NCBI GenBank assembly: GCA_930367215.1
Contig: OV884056.1
Span: forward strand, 247,407,127-247,471,126
Reading direction: 5' to 3'
Origin: Pollenia angustigena
Taxonomy: Eukaryota; Arthropoda; Insecta; Diptera; Polleniidae
Length of the DNA: 64,000 nt
The position numbers were made by a program, and so were the translations under genes. Each line of letters opens with the position of its first letter. The first letter of the stretch is position 1. Of this stretch, positions 43,690-56,369 are shown piece by piece. The notes below the pieces were generated by a model. The model saw nothing but the letters and a program-made list of their open reading frames with translations. It ran no database searches and was not told where the DNA came from.

Positions 43690-45012
43690 AATAACACCGA
43701 AATTTTCACATATCTTCGCATTCTTTGCCTGGTGATTACACTACGTGACAAATTTTCAACAAAGTCGTGACCAAATGATTCTGACAGCATTAACATACAA
43801 CATCAGCGTCGTATACAAACCTGGTAAATATCTTTATATAGCCGACACACTTTCAAGAGCACCTCTTGAAGAAAATACGTTACAGGATCTAAATACGGAA
43901 ATTGATTTGCATTGCAATTTCATAATGTATAAAAAACGGATGGCCGAGTGACAAAAAGAAATTGGGTGAAGGATAACTTCCGTATCATTCTATGAAAAGT
44001 GAAATTACTGAGGTTAATTGAATTGTACTTATGAATAATCGCATAATAATTCCAAAAACTCTGAAAAGAGAAACGTTAGCATTTGTGCATGAAGGGCACA
44101 TGGGCGTTCAACGTTGCCAGAACCTGGCAAGGGAATCTATTTATTGGCCAAACATCAACAATGATATCAATATAATGGTATCGAATTGTAAAATTTTTAA
44201 AAAATACCAAAAATCTAATTCTAAACAGGAGCTATTGCCTCATGAAATTGTAACCATTCCGTGGTACAAAGTACAAAGTAGGTTGTGACTTTTTGGAATT
44301 AAACAGAAACATGTATTTGTTAGACTATTATTCAAAATTTGTTGAAATTGATGTGTTCGGTTCTGGTTATAATAGTAATCAAGTTATTACTAAACTTAAA
44401 TCTATATTCGCAAGACATGGAACACCAGATATCTTTGTATCGGATAATGGGCTGCCATTCAATTCGACAGAATTCTCAAATTTTTGTAGGAACTGGGGAG
44501 GAACTTATCTACCTAGGTCTAATGGCCTAGCAGAGCGTACAATTCAAACGGTAAAGAAAATGCTTTACAAATGTTTGGATGATTCTTTTGACCCGTACAC
44601 AGCACTTTTACAGTATAGAACAATTCGTAAGGGAAAAGTTCCAAGTCCTTCTGAAATGTTAATGGGCAGGGGCTTAAGAACTAAATTACCTTGTTACTCT
44701 GAGAACTTAAAACAGAAACTTATTGATTCTAGGGAAATGACTAGGAACATAGAAAAACAAAATGAGAATATGTAAAAATATTACAATAAAACGTCAAGAA
44801 AGGCTAAACCAGTGGAAATTGGTGGAAAGCTCATGTTTAACAAAACACCATTGTCTACATGGTACCCTGGTTCTATGGTGGAAGGTTGTAGGAAGCCTAG
44901 ATCTTTTATTGTTAAGGACGAGAAAGGGTCTATGTATAGAAGAAATAGGCAGCACCTTAATAAGAATCTAAATGAAAATCAAAATGTTAATATTAATGAT
45001 AATTACAATTAA
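43690..45012 (+). pseudogene. Ty3/gypsy Pol fragment (E5): end of RNase H and integrase
   Basis: The fragment begins in the RNase H tail (YNISVVYKPGKYLYIADTL then SRAPL). After a gap comes the integrase zinc region (HEGHMGVQRCQNLARESIYW), a frameshift at about 44288, and the core: LLDYYSKF, FVSDNGLPFNSTEF and GLAERTIQTVKKML, which include the D, D and E positions. The C-terminal part shows TWYPGSMVEGC, PRSFIVKD and YRRNRQHL, a form known from K02A2.6-like gypsy elements, and ends at 45012. At least two frameshifts are present. Both sides are bounded by Helentron-like repeats. There is no LTR, so it is an orphan fragment. It is from a different lineage than family G at 52-58 kb. Confidence 0.75.
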
Positions 45013-45262
45013 AAACAAGTAAGAGTGCTATATTCTTATATACCCTTCACCATTGTGCGAGCAGAATACAGAGCAACTAGACAAAAACTTAATAAAACTG
45101 GTAAATATTTTTTTTTTTAAATAAGAGACAACCGGTTTTGAACTTCGCTTTTCATAAGGGCCCAGAATATATGTACTTTATAGGGTGTAGGATCAATATT
45201 GTATATACCTTTTTACCTTCGGTGAAGGGTATAAAAAGACTAATTTTCGGGAATTCAGGTTT

Positions 45263-45485
45263 CTAATCACTGCATTCGATACTATCGTATCGAATAAACT
45301 ATTGACTTTTTTTGCATACGATAGACACTGGCGTATCGAATGAAAACTCGATAAATGTAATGTCGAGTTACTCGATGTCGAATGCTATTATTTCAAATTC
45401 AATATATTTCATTCGATATCGAGTTTCAAGATACCAAAATAAATAATTTCGATGAATTTTGCTCGATATCGTATGCGGTGATTAG
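45263..45485. mobile_element. 223-bp MITE with CTAATCAC ends, rich in TCGAT motifs
   Basis: The ends read CTAATCACTGCATTCGATA and, inverted, CTAATCACCGCATACGATA. The body carries many ATCGA/TCGAT words (TATCGTATCGAATAA, TCGATATCGAG). No protein. It sits inside the first ~750-bp unit of the Helentron-like block and was duplicated along with it. Confidence 0.65.
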
Positions 45486-46013
45486 ACCCCAGTATTTCTG
45501 TTATAACTCATACAAATTTCCGACATTTTGATATATAAGTCATATCCATAGGACGTATAGCAGCCCTAAAATTTAGGTTTTTATAAAAATGTTGATGTTT
45601 TTTAGCCCATTTTTTGAGTATTTTGCTCATAAATTACCCATTGTCTAACCGATTTGATAGTTTTATATACCGACGTGTTAAGGAAGAATTTTACCATTTA
45701 CTTAAGTTTTATTTATATATATTAACATTTATATAAACTTGTAAATATATATTTTAACAAAGTTAATTATAAACAAGTAAGAGTGCTATATTCGGCTGTG
45801 CCGAATCTTATATACCCTTCACCATTGTGCGAGCAGAATACAGAGCAACTAGACAAAAACTAAATAAAACTGGTAAATATTTTTTTTTTAAATAAGAGAC
45901 AACCGGTTTTGAACTTCGCTTTTCATAAGGGCCCAGAATATATGTACTTTATAGGGTGTAGGATCAATATCGGTGAAGGGTATAAAAAGAGTAATTTTCG
46001 GGAATTCAGGGCT

Positions 46014-46236
46014 CTAATCACTGCTTTCGTTACTATCGTATCGAATAAACTATTAAATTTTTTTGCATACGATAGACACTGGCGTATCGAATGAAAACTC
46101 GATAAATGTAATGTCGAGTTACTCGATATCGAATGCTATTATTTCAAATTCAATACATTTCATTCGATATCGAGTTTCAAGATACCAAAATAAATAATTT
46201 CGATGAATTTTGCTCGATATCGTATGCGGTGATTAG
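46014..46236. mobile_element. Second copy of the CTAATCAC MITE
   Basis: This copy is almost identical to the one at 45263-45485 and occupies the same place in the second unit. It is therefore best explained by tandem duplication of the unit after one insertion, not by a second insertion. A few substitutions (TTTCGTTACTATCG near the left end) distinguish them. Confidence 0.65.
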
Positions 46237-48288
46237 ACCCCAGTATTTCTGTTATAACTCATACAAATTTCCGACATTTTGATATATAAGTCATATCCAT
46301 AGGACGTATAGCAGCCCTAAAATTTAGGTTTTTATAAAAATTTTGATGTTTTTAGCCCATTTTTGGAGTATTTTGCTCATAAATTACCCATTGTCTAACC
46401 GATTTGATAGTTTTATATACCGACGTGTTAAGGAAGAATTTTACCATTTACTTAAGTTATATTTATATATAAACATTTATATAAACTTGTAAATATATAT
46501 TTTAACAAAGTTAATTATAAAAAAGAGTAATTTTTGTGGATACAGTATTTCGGTTATAACTCTGCCATTTTTTAACCGATTTGGCAGATTTATATACCGA
46601 CGTGTTGAAGAAGAAATTTACCATTTACTTAAGTTATAAAGCTTGGACTCGGGGAGATCTATGGTTCCCGAAAGTAAGTATTTAAAAAAAAATTTAATTT
46701 TGGTCATACTTTTTTTGTATCTGAACCGATCTTTCCGAGTTTTTTATAAAATATGTTCTACAAGAAATTTCAGATATTTTGGTATATAAGTCATATCCAT
46801 AGGACGTATAGCAGCCCTAAAATTTAGGTTTTTATAAAAATTTTGATGTTTTTTAGCCCATTTTTTGAGTATTTTGCTCATAAATTACCCATTGTCTAAC
46901 CGATTTGATAGTTTTATATACCGACGTGTTAAGGAAGAATTTTACCATTTACTTAAGTTATATTTATATATAAACATTTATATAAACTTGTAAATATATA
47001 TTTTAACAAAGTTAATTATAAAAAAGAGTAATTTTTGTGGATTCAGTATTTCGGTTATAACTCTGCCATTTTTTAACCGATTTGGCAGATTTATATACCG
47101 ACGTGTTGAAGAAAAAATTTACCATTTACTTAAGTTATAAAGCTTGGACTCGGGGAGATCTATGGTTCCCGAAAGTAAGTATTTAAAAAAAAAAATTAAT
47201 TTTGGTCATAACTTTTTTGTATCTGAACCGATTTTTCCGAGTTTTTTATAAAAAATGTTCTACAAGAAATTTCAGATATTTTGGTATATTAGTCATATCC
47301 ATAGGACGTATAGCAGCCCTAAAATTTTGATGTTTTTTAGCCCATTTTTTGAGTATTTTGCTCATAAATTACCCATTGTCTAACCGATTTGATAGTTTTA
47401 TATACCGACGTGTTAAGGAAGAATTTTACCATTTACTTAAGTTATATTTATATATAAACATTTATATAAACTTGTAAATATATATTTTAACAAAGTTAAT
47501 TATAAAAAGAGTAATTTTTTGTGGATGCAGTTTTCGGTTATAACTCTGCCATTTTTTAACCGATTTGGCAGATTTATATACCGACGTGTTGAAAAAGAAA
47601 TTTACCATTTACTTTAGTTATATAGCTTGGACTCGGGGAGATCTATGGTTCCCGAAAGTGGGTATTTAAAAAAAAATTTAATTTTGGTCATAATTTTTTT
47701 GTATCTGAACCGATCTTTCCGAGTTTTTATAAAATATGTTCTACAAGAAATTTCAGATATTTTGGTATATAAGTCATATCCATAGGACGTATAGCAGCCC
47801 TAAAATTTTTCCGAGTTTTGCAGAGAATATGTTTTACTAAAGATTTCCGATGTTTTAATAAATAAGGCGTACCCATAGGTCATATATATGGCAGGCCTAA
47901 AAATTAAGTTTCTATAAAAATTGGCAAACGGACTGACAGACGGACATCGTTAAATCCACTTTTCTCCTCATAAGCACCCAATATATATACATACACTTTA
48001 TATGGTCTGAGATCAATATGGTAGAAATAGCAAACAGAATGACAAACTTATGTATGTAAACGAATTACCTATAAAATAAAAAAATAATTATAAAAAAATA
48101 AAATAAGTAAAAAAAAAAATTAAATCAATAAAAATAAGGGTATAAAAAGGGTAAATTAAAAGGCGTAAATATGTATAAAATATACGTTTATGAAGTTCAT
48201 AAATATATTTTAAAAATTTTAAAAAGTGAAAAACTGACCAATTTCTTTTTAGATAAAAAGAATTTATAAAAAACAAAAAATAAAAAAC

Positions 48289-48378
48289 AAAAAAAAATGG
48301 AATGAATGGGATTCGAACCAGTCAACCAATAACAAATTGTTAGGAGGCAGACCGTTTAGACCGTTCGACCATCGAACC
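48289..48378 (-). pseudogene. tRNA-Arg(CCT)-like pseudogene with Pol III signals
   Basis: On the minus strand a near A box TGGTCGAACGG (48371-48361) and a perfect B box GGTTCGAATCC (48319-48309) stand at tRNA positions, and a T9 run follows 12 bases after the B box, as a Pol III terminator. A CTCCTAA loop would give anticodon CCT. The acceptor stem (GGTTCGA with TCATTCC) pairs at only four of seven positions, and the T stem is also poor, so it is not a working tRNA. It may be a tRNA pseudogene or the head of a tRNA-derived element. Confidence 0.45.
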
Positions 48379-48728
48379 GCATGTAAAACCGATGTTGATT
48401 TGAGTATGTGATATCAATAATTAGTAATAGTAAATTAAAGTATGTATGTGTTTGTTGTTTGTGTATAATACAGAAGGTAATATTAAATAAAAAAAAAAAG
48501 AAGTTTACCGCAAGTATTTTAAATGAAAAAACCACAAAAAAAAAACAACACACAACTATTTTACAGGGTTACCATTAACCGTTTTGAAACGTAAACTGTC
48601 GTTTTGGTTAATAAAAGTCGGAAACCAATTTACATGTTTTTTATTTATCAATAATACAACATAAACATACCAAGAAATTGCTTAAATTGTGTATGCTTTT
48701 AAATCGCTTTTGTGCAGAAGATATTATC

Positions 48729-48922
48729 AGGCCTATTCTGAAAATCACTTTAACTCAAATCACGTGATTTGAAATCACATGTGCCTACTAAAATCACACG
48801 TGTGATATTTTAGCGTCCCGTTTTTGTGTGATCTTCAATTGCAGAAGGCACACCAAGAAACACAACAACGGTATGACTTTCAAAACACCATAAAGTCACA
48901 GGTGTGATTTCAGAACAGGCCC
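48729..48922. mobile_element. Short MITE with GGCCTnTTCTGAAA ends
   Basis: The left end AGGCCTATTCTGAAAATCAC and the inverted right end GGGCCTGTTCTGAAATCAC match closely. Inside, TCACGTGATTTGAAATCAC and ACACGTGTGATTTT motifs add short inverted repeats. About 0.19 kb, no protein. The target duplication is not clear. Confidence 0.6.
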
Positions 48923-49902
48923 GTATATAGGTATATACCTATGAATATATTTTTGTATAAATTTTCTAAAAAAGTGACTAATATGTTATCAATGTCAACA
49001 ATAAAAAGGCAAAGATTGCTTTTAATATTTTGACGACACTAGATCACTGTTCGTTATGTTAGCGGTTTTTTGTAGTCGTAAAATTAGATTATGAGGGCAT
49101 TTCTAATATTCCCTAAATACAATTTTTTTTAAAAGTGGATAACCCTGCTTGTTTGTATGGTTTTTAAGCAGTGTGACCATTTTGGCAATTTTGCAGCTTA
49201 ACTTAGATTAAAAATTTTAATTTAGCTAAAATACTTTCATTAAGCGCTTCGCATTTTTTTAAGCATTTTAATTAAATGTTTCTAACTTTTTTAGAATTAT
49301 TTTAAAAATTGAAGAATAGGTATTGATATAACATAAGTTTTTTATGTATTATAATAAATTTTGACTAAAAAAAATAGTTGTAGTCAAAATTAAATTTCGT
49401 ATGGAAATGGATAATTCTTATTTTATTGTAAAAAAAATTTCATTTTATTTTTTTACAAGACGATAACCCTGCATGTTTGGGCGATTTTAATGAAGACTTT
49501 TAAGTAGTGTGGGAATTTTTTATTTTTGAAAGTAAATTCAGCACCAAAAACTTAGATTTAGCTGTAAAATTTCCATTTGGCATTTTATTAGCTTTTTAGA
49601 AAAATGTTTTAAACTTCTTTTGATTAATTTTTAAAGTTGGATGGAATAGTCTTAGCGATTAAAACTAAAATAAATTGTTATAAACTAACTTTTACGCAAT
49701 TAATGATGACTGTTTTTTTAAAATATAAAAAAAATAATCTGGTCTAAATATGTCTGTAAATTCTTTTAAATCGAAATAGCTATAAAACCGTTTGTATTTT
49801 GTTTTTATTAGAGGGCCTTCCAATTTCAAGGTTAACCAATTGTGGTATTTATATCTGATGCTATATCAAATCTACCTAAATACTTGTTTAAATATTACTA
49901 TT
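48923..49902. other. Gene-free AT-rich stretch
   Basis: No gene or clear repeat is supported. Two similar sections near 49130-49200 and 49440-49520 (GATAACCCTGC then TGTTTG) suggest an old duplication. Confidence 0.45.
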
Positions 49903-52353
49903 TATTCAACATTTTTAATTTTTCGAATTTATTCTATGAGCTAAATTTCAGTTATGTATTTTATAAAGCTTTTTTTTTTTTTTTTGTAATAGTTCTATTC
50001 CTACAATTTTTCAGAAATGACTTTATACACTACCAGACTATTATATTGTATTTTCTTTTTACATTTTACCTTAGCTTTCCGTTGGAAAGCAATGAGGTAT
50101 ATTGAATGTACAGAAAAATTTACAATTATTAGACACCAGCAGAATGTAATGCATTTTCTGGCCCGCTACGGCCGTCGTCAGCATTCTTTGTGTCTCACTG
50201 GATAGTGTTACTTTATAAATTGAATGTATTTAACTCAACTATTTTTAACAAATAGAAATTGGGAATTATTTCCTTCCGAAGGTAACTTTATATTATATTC
50301 AACATTTTTAATTTTTCGAATTTATTCTATGAGCTAAATTTCAGTTATGTATTTTATAAAGCTTTTTTTTTTGTAATAGTTCTATTCCTACAATTTTTCA
50401 GAAATGACTTTATACACTACCAGACTATTATATTGTATTTTCTTTTTACATTTTACCTTAGCTTTCCGTTGGAAAGCAATGAGGTATATTGAATGTACAG
50501 AAAAATTTACAATTATTAGACACCAGCAGAATGTAATGCATTTTCTGGCCCGCTACGGCCGTCGTCAGCATTCTTTGTGTCTCACTGGATAGTGTTACTT
50601 TATAAATTGAATGTATTTAACTCAACTATTTTTAACAAATAGAAATTGGGAATTATTTCCTTCCGAAGGTAACTTTATATTATATTCAACATTTTTAATT
50701 TTTCGAATTTATTCTATGAGCTAAATTTCAGTTATGTTTTTTATAAAGCTTTTTTTTTTGTAATAGTTCTATTCCTACAATTTTTCAGAAATTACTTTAT
50801 ACACTACCAGACTATTATATTGTATTTTCTTTTTACATTTTACCTTAGCTTTCCGTTGGAAAGCAATGAGGTATATTGAATGTACAGAAAAATTTACAAT
50901 TATTAGACACCAGCAGAATGTAATGCATTTTCTGGCCCGCTACGGCCGTCGTCAGCATTCTTTGTGTCTCACTGGATAGTGTTACTTTATAAATTGAATG
51001 TATTTAACTCAACTATTTTTAACAAATAGAAATTGGGAATTATTTCCTTCCGAAGGTAACTTTATATTATATTCAACATTTTTAATTTTTCGAATTTATT
51101 CTATGAGCTAAATTTCAGTTATGTATTTTATAAAGCTTTTTTTTTTTGTAATAGTTCTATTCCTACAATTTTTCAGAAATGACTTTATACACTACCAGAC
51201 TATTATATTGTATTTTCTTTTTACATTTTACCTTAGCTTTCCGTTGGAAAGCAATGAGGTATATTGAATGTACAGAAAAATTTACAATTATTAGACACCA
51301 GCAGAATGTAATGCATTTTCTGGCCCGCTACGGCCGTCGTCAGCATTCTTTGTGTCTCACTGGATAGTGTTACTTTATAAATTGAATGTATTTAACTCAA
51401 CTATTTTTAACAAATAGAAATTGGGAATTATTTCCTTCCGAAGGTAACTTTATATTATATTCAACATTTTTAATTTTTCGAATTTATTCTATGAGCTAAA
51501 TTTCAGTTATGTATTTTATAAAGCTTTTTTTTTTTTTGTAATAGTTCTATTCCTACAATTTTTCAGAAATGACTTTATACACTACCAGACTATTATATTG
51601 TATTTTCTTTTTACATTTTACCTTAGCTTTCCGTTGGAAAGCAATGAGGTATATTGAATGTACAGAAAGAATGCTGACGACGGCCGTAGCGGGCCAGAAA
51701 ATGCATTACATTCTGCTGGTGTCTAATAATTGTAAATTTTTCTGTACATTCAATATACCTCATTGCTTTCCAACGGAAAGCTAAGGTAAAATGTAAAAAG
51801 AAAATACAATATAATAGTTTGGTAGTGTATAAAGTCATTTCTGAAAAATTGTAGGAATAGAACTATTACAAAAAAAAAAAAAAGCTTTATAAAATACATA
51901 ACTGAAATTTAGCTCATAGAATAAATTCGAAAAATTAAAAATGTTGAATATAATATAAAGTTACCTTCGGAAGGAAATAATTCCCAATTTCTATTTGTTA
52001 AAAATAGTTGAGTTAAATACATTCAATTTATAAAGTAACACTATCCAGTGAGACACAAAGAATGCTGACGACGGCCGTAGCGGGCCAGAAAATGCATTAC
52101 ATTCTGCTGGTGTCTAATAATTGTAAATTTTTCTGTACATTCAATATACCTCATTGCTTTCCAACGGAAAGCTAAGGTAAAATGTAAAAAGAAAATACAA
52201 TATAATAGTCTGGTAGTGTATAAAGTAATTTCTGAAAAATTGTAGGAATAGAACTATTACAAAAAAAAAAAAAAAAAAAAGCTTTATAAAATACATAACT
52301 GAAATTTAGCTCATAGAATAAATTCGAAAAATTAAAAATGTTGAATATAATAT
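49903..52353. repeat. 388-bp tandem array with an internal inversion
   Basis: TTCAACATTTTTAATTTTTC marks unit starts at 49905, 50298, 50685, 51072 and 51460, giving steps of 393, 387, 387 and 388 bases. Four full units and a partial fifth run forward to 51667. At 51668 the array turns round, and about 1.75 units follow in inverted orientation to 52353, where a gypsy LTR begins. Units are nearly identical; differences are mainly T-run length and a few substitutions. Each unit holds a 62-codon open frame (MTLYTTRLLYCIFFLHF...), lost in the third copy and the last inverted copy by a change at the ATG. I do not recognise the unit. Confidence 0.9.
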
Positions 52354-52762
52354 TGTTACGTTTTTCCTTTAATAAACGCGTTTGAGTTCTTTTAATTGCA
52401 AATCCGAATAAAAACACACACTTATTCAACTTAACAAACTTTATTGAAATTAATTATTTTGTTCACAATTGTTAGTTACGAACAGAACCGTTTTTCAAAA
52501 CAAACTAAAACTAATTTTACATGAGTCACCCCTTTTTATATTTCATAATTATTTCTAGATTTTTCCTGAACCTTCCCGTAAAAACTATTTATTATGTTCT
52601 ATAACCATTTCTAGAAATTACTGGGAAATTTATATAGGAATTATTTTTAAAATAACAGTTGTGTTGAAAATTATACATGACAATTTTAAGTAACATAAAA
52701 CTATAACTTACAAGATAACTTATAACTATAAATAATTCTAAGATAATTTAACTTTCGTAACA
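52354..52762 (-). repeat. 3' LTR of gypsy family G, 409 bp
   Basis: The LTR starts TGTTACG and ends CGTAACA. The complement of the polypurine tract lies directly beside it. It matches the 5' LTR part at 57842-58086 base for base over nearly all of its length, as expected after recent insertion. It also aligns to the 440-bp LTR at 20581-21020, which is more diverged. Confidence 0.9.
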
Positions 52763-52775
52763 CTGCCCTCCACTT
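52763..52775 (-). other. Polypurine tract of gypsy family G
   Basis: On the coding strand AAGTGGAGGGCAG directly precedes the 3' LTR and overlaps the end of Pol. Such a purine run primes plus-strand DNA synthesis. Confidence 0.7.
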
Positions 52776-55700
52776 AAGCCTGTTCGTCCCGAATAGGCTC
52801 AGATTCTCCTTTTCCATAATGGGCTAGTCGTTCTAGATGTACCACTTTCATTTTTGATCTTGGGCTCTTATATTTCTGGATCCGATACACCACGTCATTC
52901 AATTTCTTTATTACTTTATATGGGCCATCCCAATGAGTCTGCAGCTTTGGAGATAGTCCTTTCTTTCGTTGCGGATTAAAAAGTAAAACCAACTGGCCCT
53001 CTTTGAAACCTTCCGAATTTGCCGCTCGATCGTATCTGGCTTTCATCTTGTCACTGGACAGCTTAATCCGACTTCGCACGAACTCATGAAGTTCATTAAG
53101 GTCATCTTGCTCCTGTGAGGTAGAGCCTTCATTGCTGCCATCTGTTGGTCCAGGCTTAACACCAAATTCTAGATCTCCAGGTAGTCTGAGCTCCGTTCCA
53201 AAGACAATTTTGGCAGGTGTACGAGAGGTGGAATTATGAACAGCTGATCTATATGCCAACAGAAACTTTGGAATGTGTTCATCCCAGTCCTTCTGATGAG
53301 TGCTTACTACTTTACGCAAGTGTTCCTCTAATGTGCGGTTAAATCTTTCAACCATGCCATCGGATTGTGGATGCAAAGGAGTTGTTCTAGTTTTCCTTAT
53401 TCCGTACAATTCGCACATTTTTTTGAACACAGCAGATTCAAAATTTCTGCCTTGGTCAGAGTGTAATTCTATTGGAACTCCGTAGCGGCACACCCAGTTA
53501 TTCAAAAATACGTCCACAACGGTTTTGGCTTCTTGATTTGGGATGGCATACACCTCTGGCCATTTACTAAAGTAATCGATAACAACTAACACATAACGGT
53601 TGCCGGCATCACTCACAGGAAAAGGTCCGGCTATATCCATTGCGATTCGCTCGAATGGGGCACCCGAATTGTACTGTTGAAGCGGTCCCCGACTTCTCCT
53701 TGTTGGTCCTTTGGCGGCAATGCATTGGGTGCAATTTGATATCCAATCGGCCACAGCTTGTTGGCACCCAACCCAGTAGAAACGTTGTTTTAATTTTTCT
53801 AGTGTTTTTGTTACGCCAAGATGGCCACCACTTGGACCATTATGGAATTCATTTAAAACTTTATGTACTTTTGACGATGGCACTACAATGAGGTTACGAA
53901 CTGATTTTCCATCGGCACTTTCCCATGCTCGGTACAGGCAGCCATTTATCAACTGTAGGCTGTTCCATAGGGCCCAGTAGGCTTTTGTTAGGGGACTTTC
54001 AGATGATATTTCGTTTCGATTCGGCCTTCTGCCTTCTTCTTTGGCCATCATAACTTTCTCTAATATAGGGTCAGCTTTCTGTGCCATTGACCAGTCTTCG
54101 TTGGACTCTATCTGCAATAGGCGAACTTCACAGTTGTATTCCTTTCCTTCAGCCTTTACACAATGCTTGCATTCCAGTTTGCAGGGTCGTCTTGATAGAG
54201 CATCCGCATTGCCATGTTTTCCACCTTTTCTGTGCTCAATGGTAAAATCATAACTTTGTAGGCGCTCAATCCAGCGAGCTATCTGACCTTCCGGATTCTT
54301 GAATTGCAGCAACCACCTTAGTGCAGAATGGTCTGTTCTTAACTCAAAATGTTGACCATACAAATACTTGTGGAAATGTTTTACGCACTCTAGAACTGCC
54401 AGAAGCTCTCTTCGCGTCACGCAGTAATTTCTCTCAGGCTTCGAAAGTATTCGGCTGTAATAGCCCACGACTCGCTCTACGCCATCGACCACTTGGGAAA
54501 GCACACCTCCAATTCCGTATCCGCTCGCATCGGTATCAAGCACAAATTTCTCTCCAGTAATGGGGTAAGCCAAAATTGGTGCTGAGCACAACAATTCCTT
54601 TAGTTTCTGAAATGCTGTTTCCTGTGCTTCACTCCAGATGTATTTTTGCGCCTTTTTAGTCAATTCGTGTAAACTTGCAGCAATATTTGCAAAGTTTGGC
54701 ACAAAGCGCCTGTAGTATGTACATAGGCCTAGAAAACTGCGTAATTCATGAATATTTTTCGGGCGTGGCCAATCCATTACAGCTTTTATTTTATCGTCGT
54801 CCGTTGAGATGCCTTTGGAGGTTACACGATGTCCCAGGTATTTTACTTCCTTCTGGAACAGTGAGCATTTCTTAGCATTTAGTTTTAGTCCTGCCATTGA
54901 TATACGTTTCATCACCTCTTCTAGGTTTTTCAGGTGTTCATCAAATGTTTTCCCCATTACAATAATGTCGTCAAGGTACACCAAACATGTCTTTCGGTGA
55001 AGACCTTTTAACACCTGCTCCATTAAACGCTCGAATGTAGCCGGAGCATTGCAGAGTCCAAATGGCATCACATTAAACTGCCATAAGCCATCACTTGCGC
55101 TAAACGCAGTTTTCTCCTTATCATTTTCCGCAATTTCCACTTGCCAATAACCGCTCTACAAATCCAATGTAGTAAACCATTCCGTTCCGGCTAACGTGTC
55201 CAAGGTATCATCAATTCTAGGCAATGGATAACTATCTTTTTTCGTGACGTCATTCAGTTTTCTGTAATCTACGCAGAATCTGGTACTCCCATCTTTCTTT
55301 TTCACCAAAACCACTGGTGAGCTCCAAGGACTTGACGATGGTTTAATAACTCCGTTCTTTTCCATCTCGCTAACTAGCTCTTTTACTTCATTGCGCTTTG
55401 CTAGAGGAATGCTTCTTGGCGCCTGTTTTATCGGCTTAGCTTCGCCTGTGTTGATTTCGTGTTTCACGATTGACGTTCTGCCTTGGTTTTGACCTTTCAA
55501 AGCGAATGCAGAGGCATATTTTCTTAGTAGTTGTTTGGCCTTATTTTTGCAAGGCGGTGTTAGCTTTTCGGTCCATTTTCGCACATGTTCCTCTAGTGGC
55601 TCGTGGTCTTTGCTAATTCTCCTGGCTACGCCTTGATGCTGCTCGCAATTAATTACTGCCTCTGTTGAAGTACATTGTCCAATCTTGAAGTTCTGCGTAA

Positions 55701-56369
55701 GGACTTTTTCACTGCTGGATAAATTTAATATTCTCACAGGAACTAGACCCTTGCTGGGTTTTACGAGGGCATTCGCTGTTACGATATCTCCTTTAACTTC
55801 TGCTGGCTCTACCACCCATAAACTGTTGTCCTCACAATCTCCCTCCATTCGCGCCCATACTAAGATTTCTGATTTGGGTGGCAGTTTTTCACGTTGAAGG
55901 GCGATTAGCTGTCTTACATGGGCCTTGGTTTCGTATCCAACCTCAAGAGGTATTTCCGCATCACGCTAATACATAATTTGCTGACCCATATCCAAATGAA
56001 TACCATGTTCAATCATGAAATCTGCGCCAGTGATTACCTCGTCTACAATATCAGCCACAATAAATACGTGATGGGCGATTGCATTGGCCATACTTAATTT
56101 TGCTTTTACTTTTCCATAGACAGTGGCAGACTCGCCTGTAGCTGTTCGCAGACTTACCCCGCTTAGTGGTTCGATTGATTTTTGTATTAAATCGGGCCTT
56201 ATAATGGAATGTGATGCCCCAGTGTCCACAGTAAGAATGCGTTTTTGACCATTAATGTAACCACAAGCAGTAAGATTCCTGTTACTCCTTTGCACTACTG
56301 ATATAGAGATTGTGGGGCCCTCAGATGTGGAAGCTAGCCCATGCCCCGCGGTGCTAGCTATTTTTAGTT
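52774..56369 (-). pseudogene. Gypsy family G Pol (protease, RT, RNase H, integrase), two nonsense codons
   Basis: The Pol frame is continuous from the frameshift site to 52774, broken only by TAG at 55966-55968 (after the protease) and TAG at 55156-55158 (in the RT, just before SGYWQVEIAEND). Order: protease with VDTGASHSIIRPD and ITGADFM; RT with [39 protein letters not shown] and the active site CLVYLDDIIVMG; RNase H with LDTDASGYGIGGVLSQ and HGNADALSRRP; integrase zinc region GGHLGVTKTLEKLKQRFYW with CTQC; and core residues in AMDIAGPFPVSDAGN, LHSDQGRNFES and GMVERFNRTLEEHL. The C-terminus has GPYKVIKKLNDVVYRI. All domains and catalytic residues remain, so the copy is recently dead. Products would copy the RNA and insert the cDNA. 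Confidence 0.9.

Larger units (their letters stand above)
45013..48060 (-). repeat. Tandemly expanded Helentron-like block
   Basis: The block is on the minus strand. Its left side has the 3' end (complement of CTTACTTGTTTTT) and its right side the 5' region (near 47940-48050, with the GTCCGTCTG run and the TCATTCTG block). Between them are tandem units. ACAAGTAAGAGTGC recurs at 45015 and 45773 (758 bp). GTTAATTATAAA then marks unit ends at 46510, 47011 and 47495 (501 and 484 bp). Units share GTCATATCCATAGGACGTAT, TAACCGATTTG and GGGGAGATCTATGGTTCCCG. The two ~750-bp units each contain a MITE. The hairpin CGGCTGTGCCG is kept in the second unit but lost in the first. Confidence 0.75.

Noticed and set aside
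49903..52353. CRISPR-like or phage-type repeat system
   Set aside because: The units are 388 bp without variable spacers, and the context is clearly eukaryotic transposon DNA.
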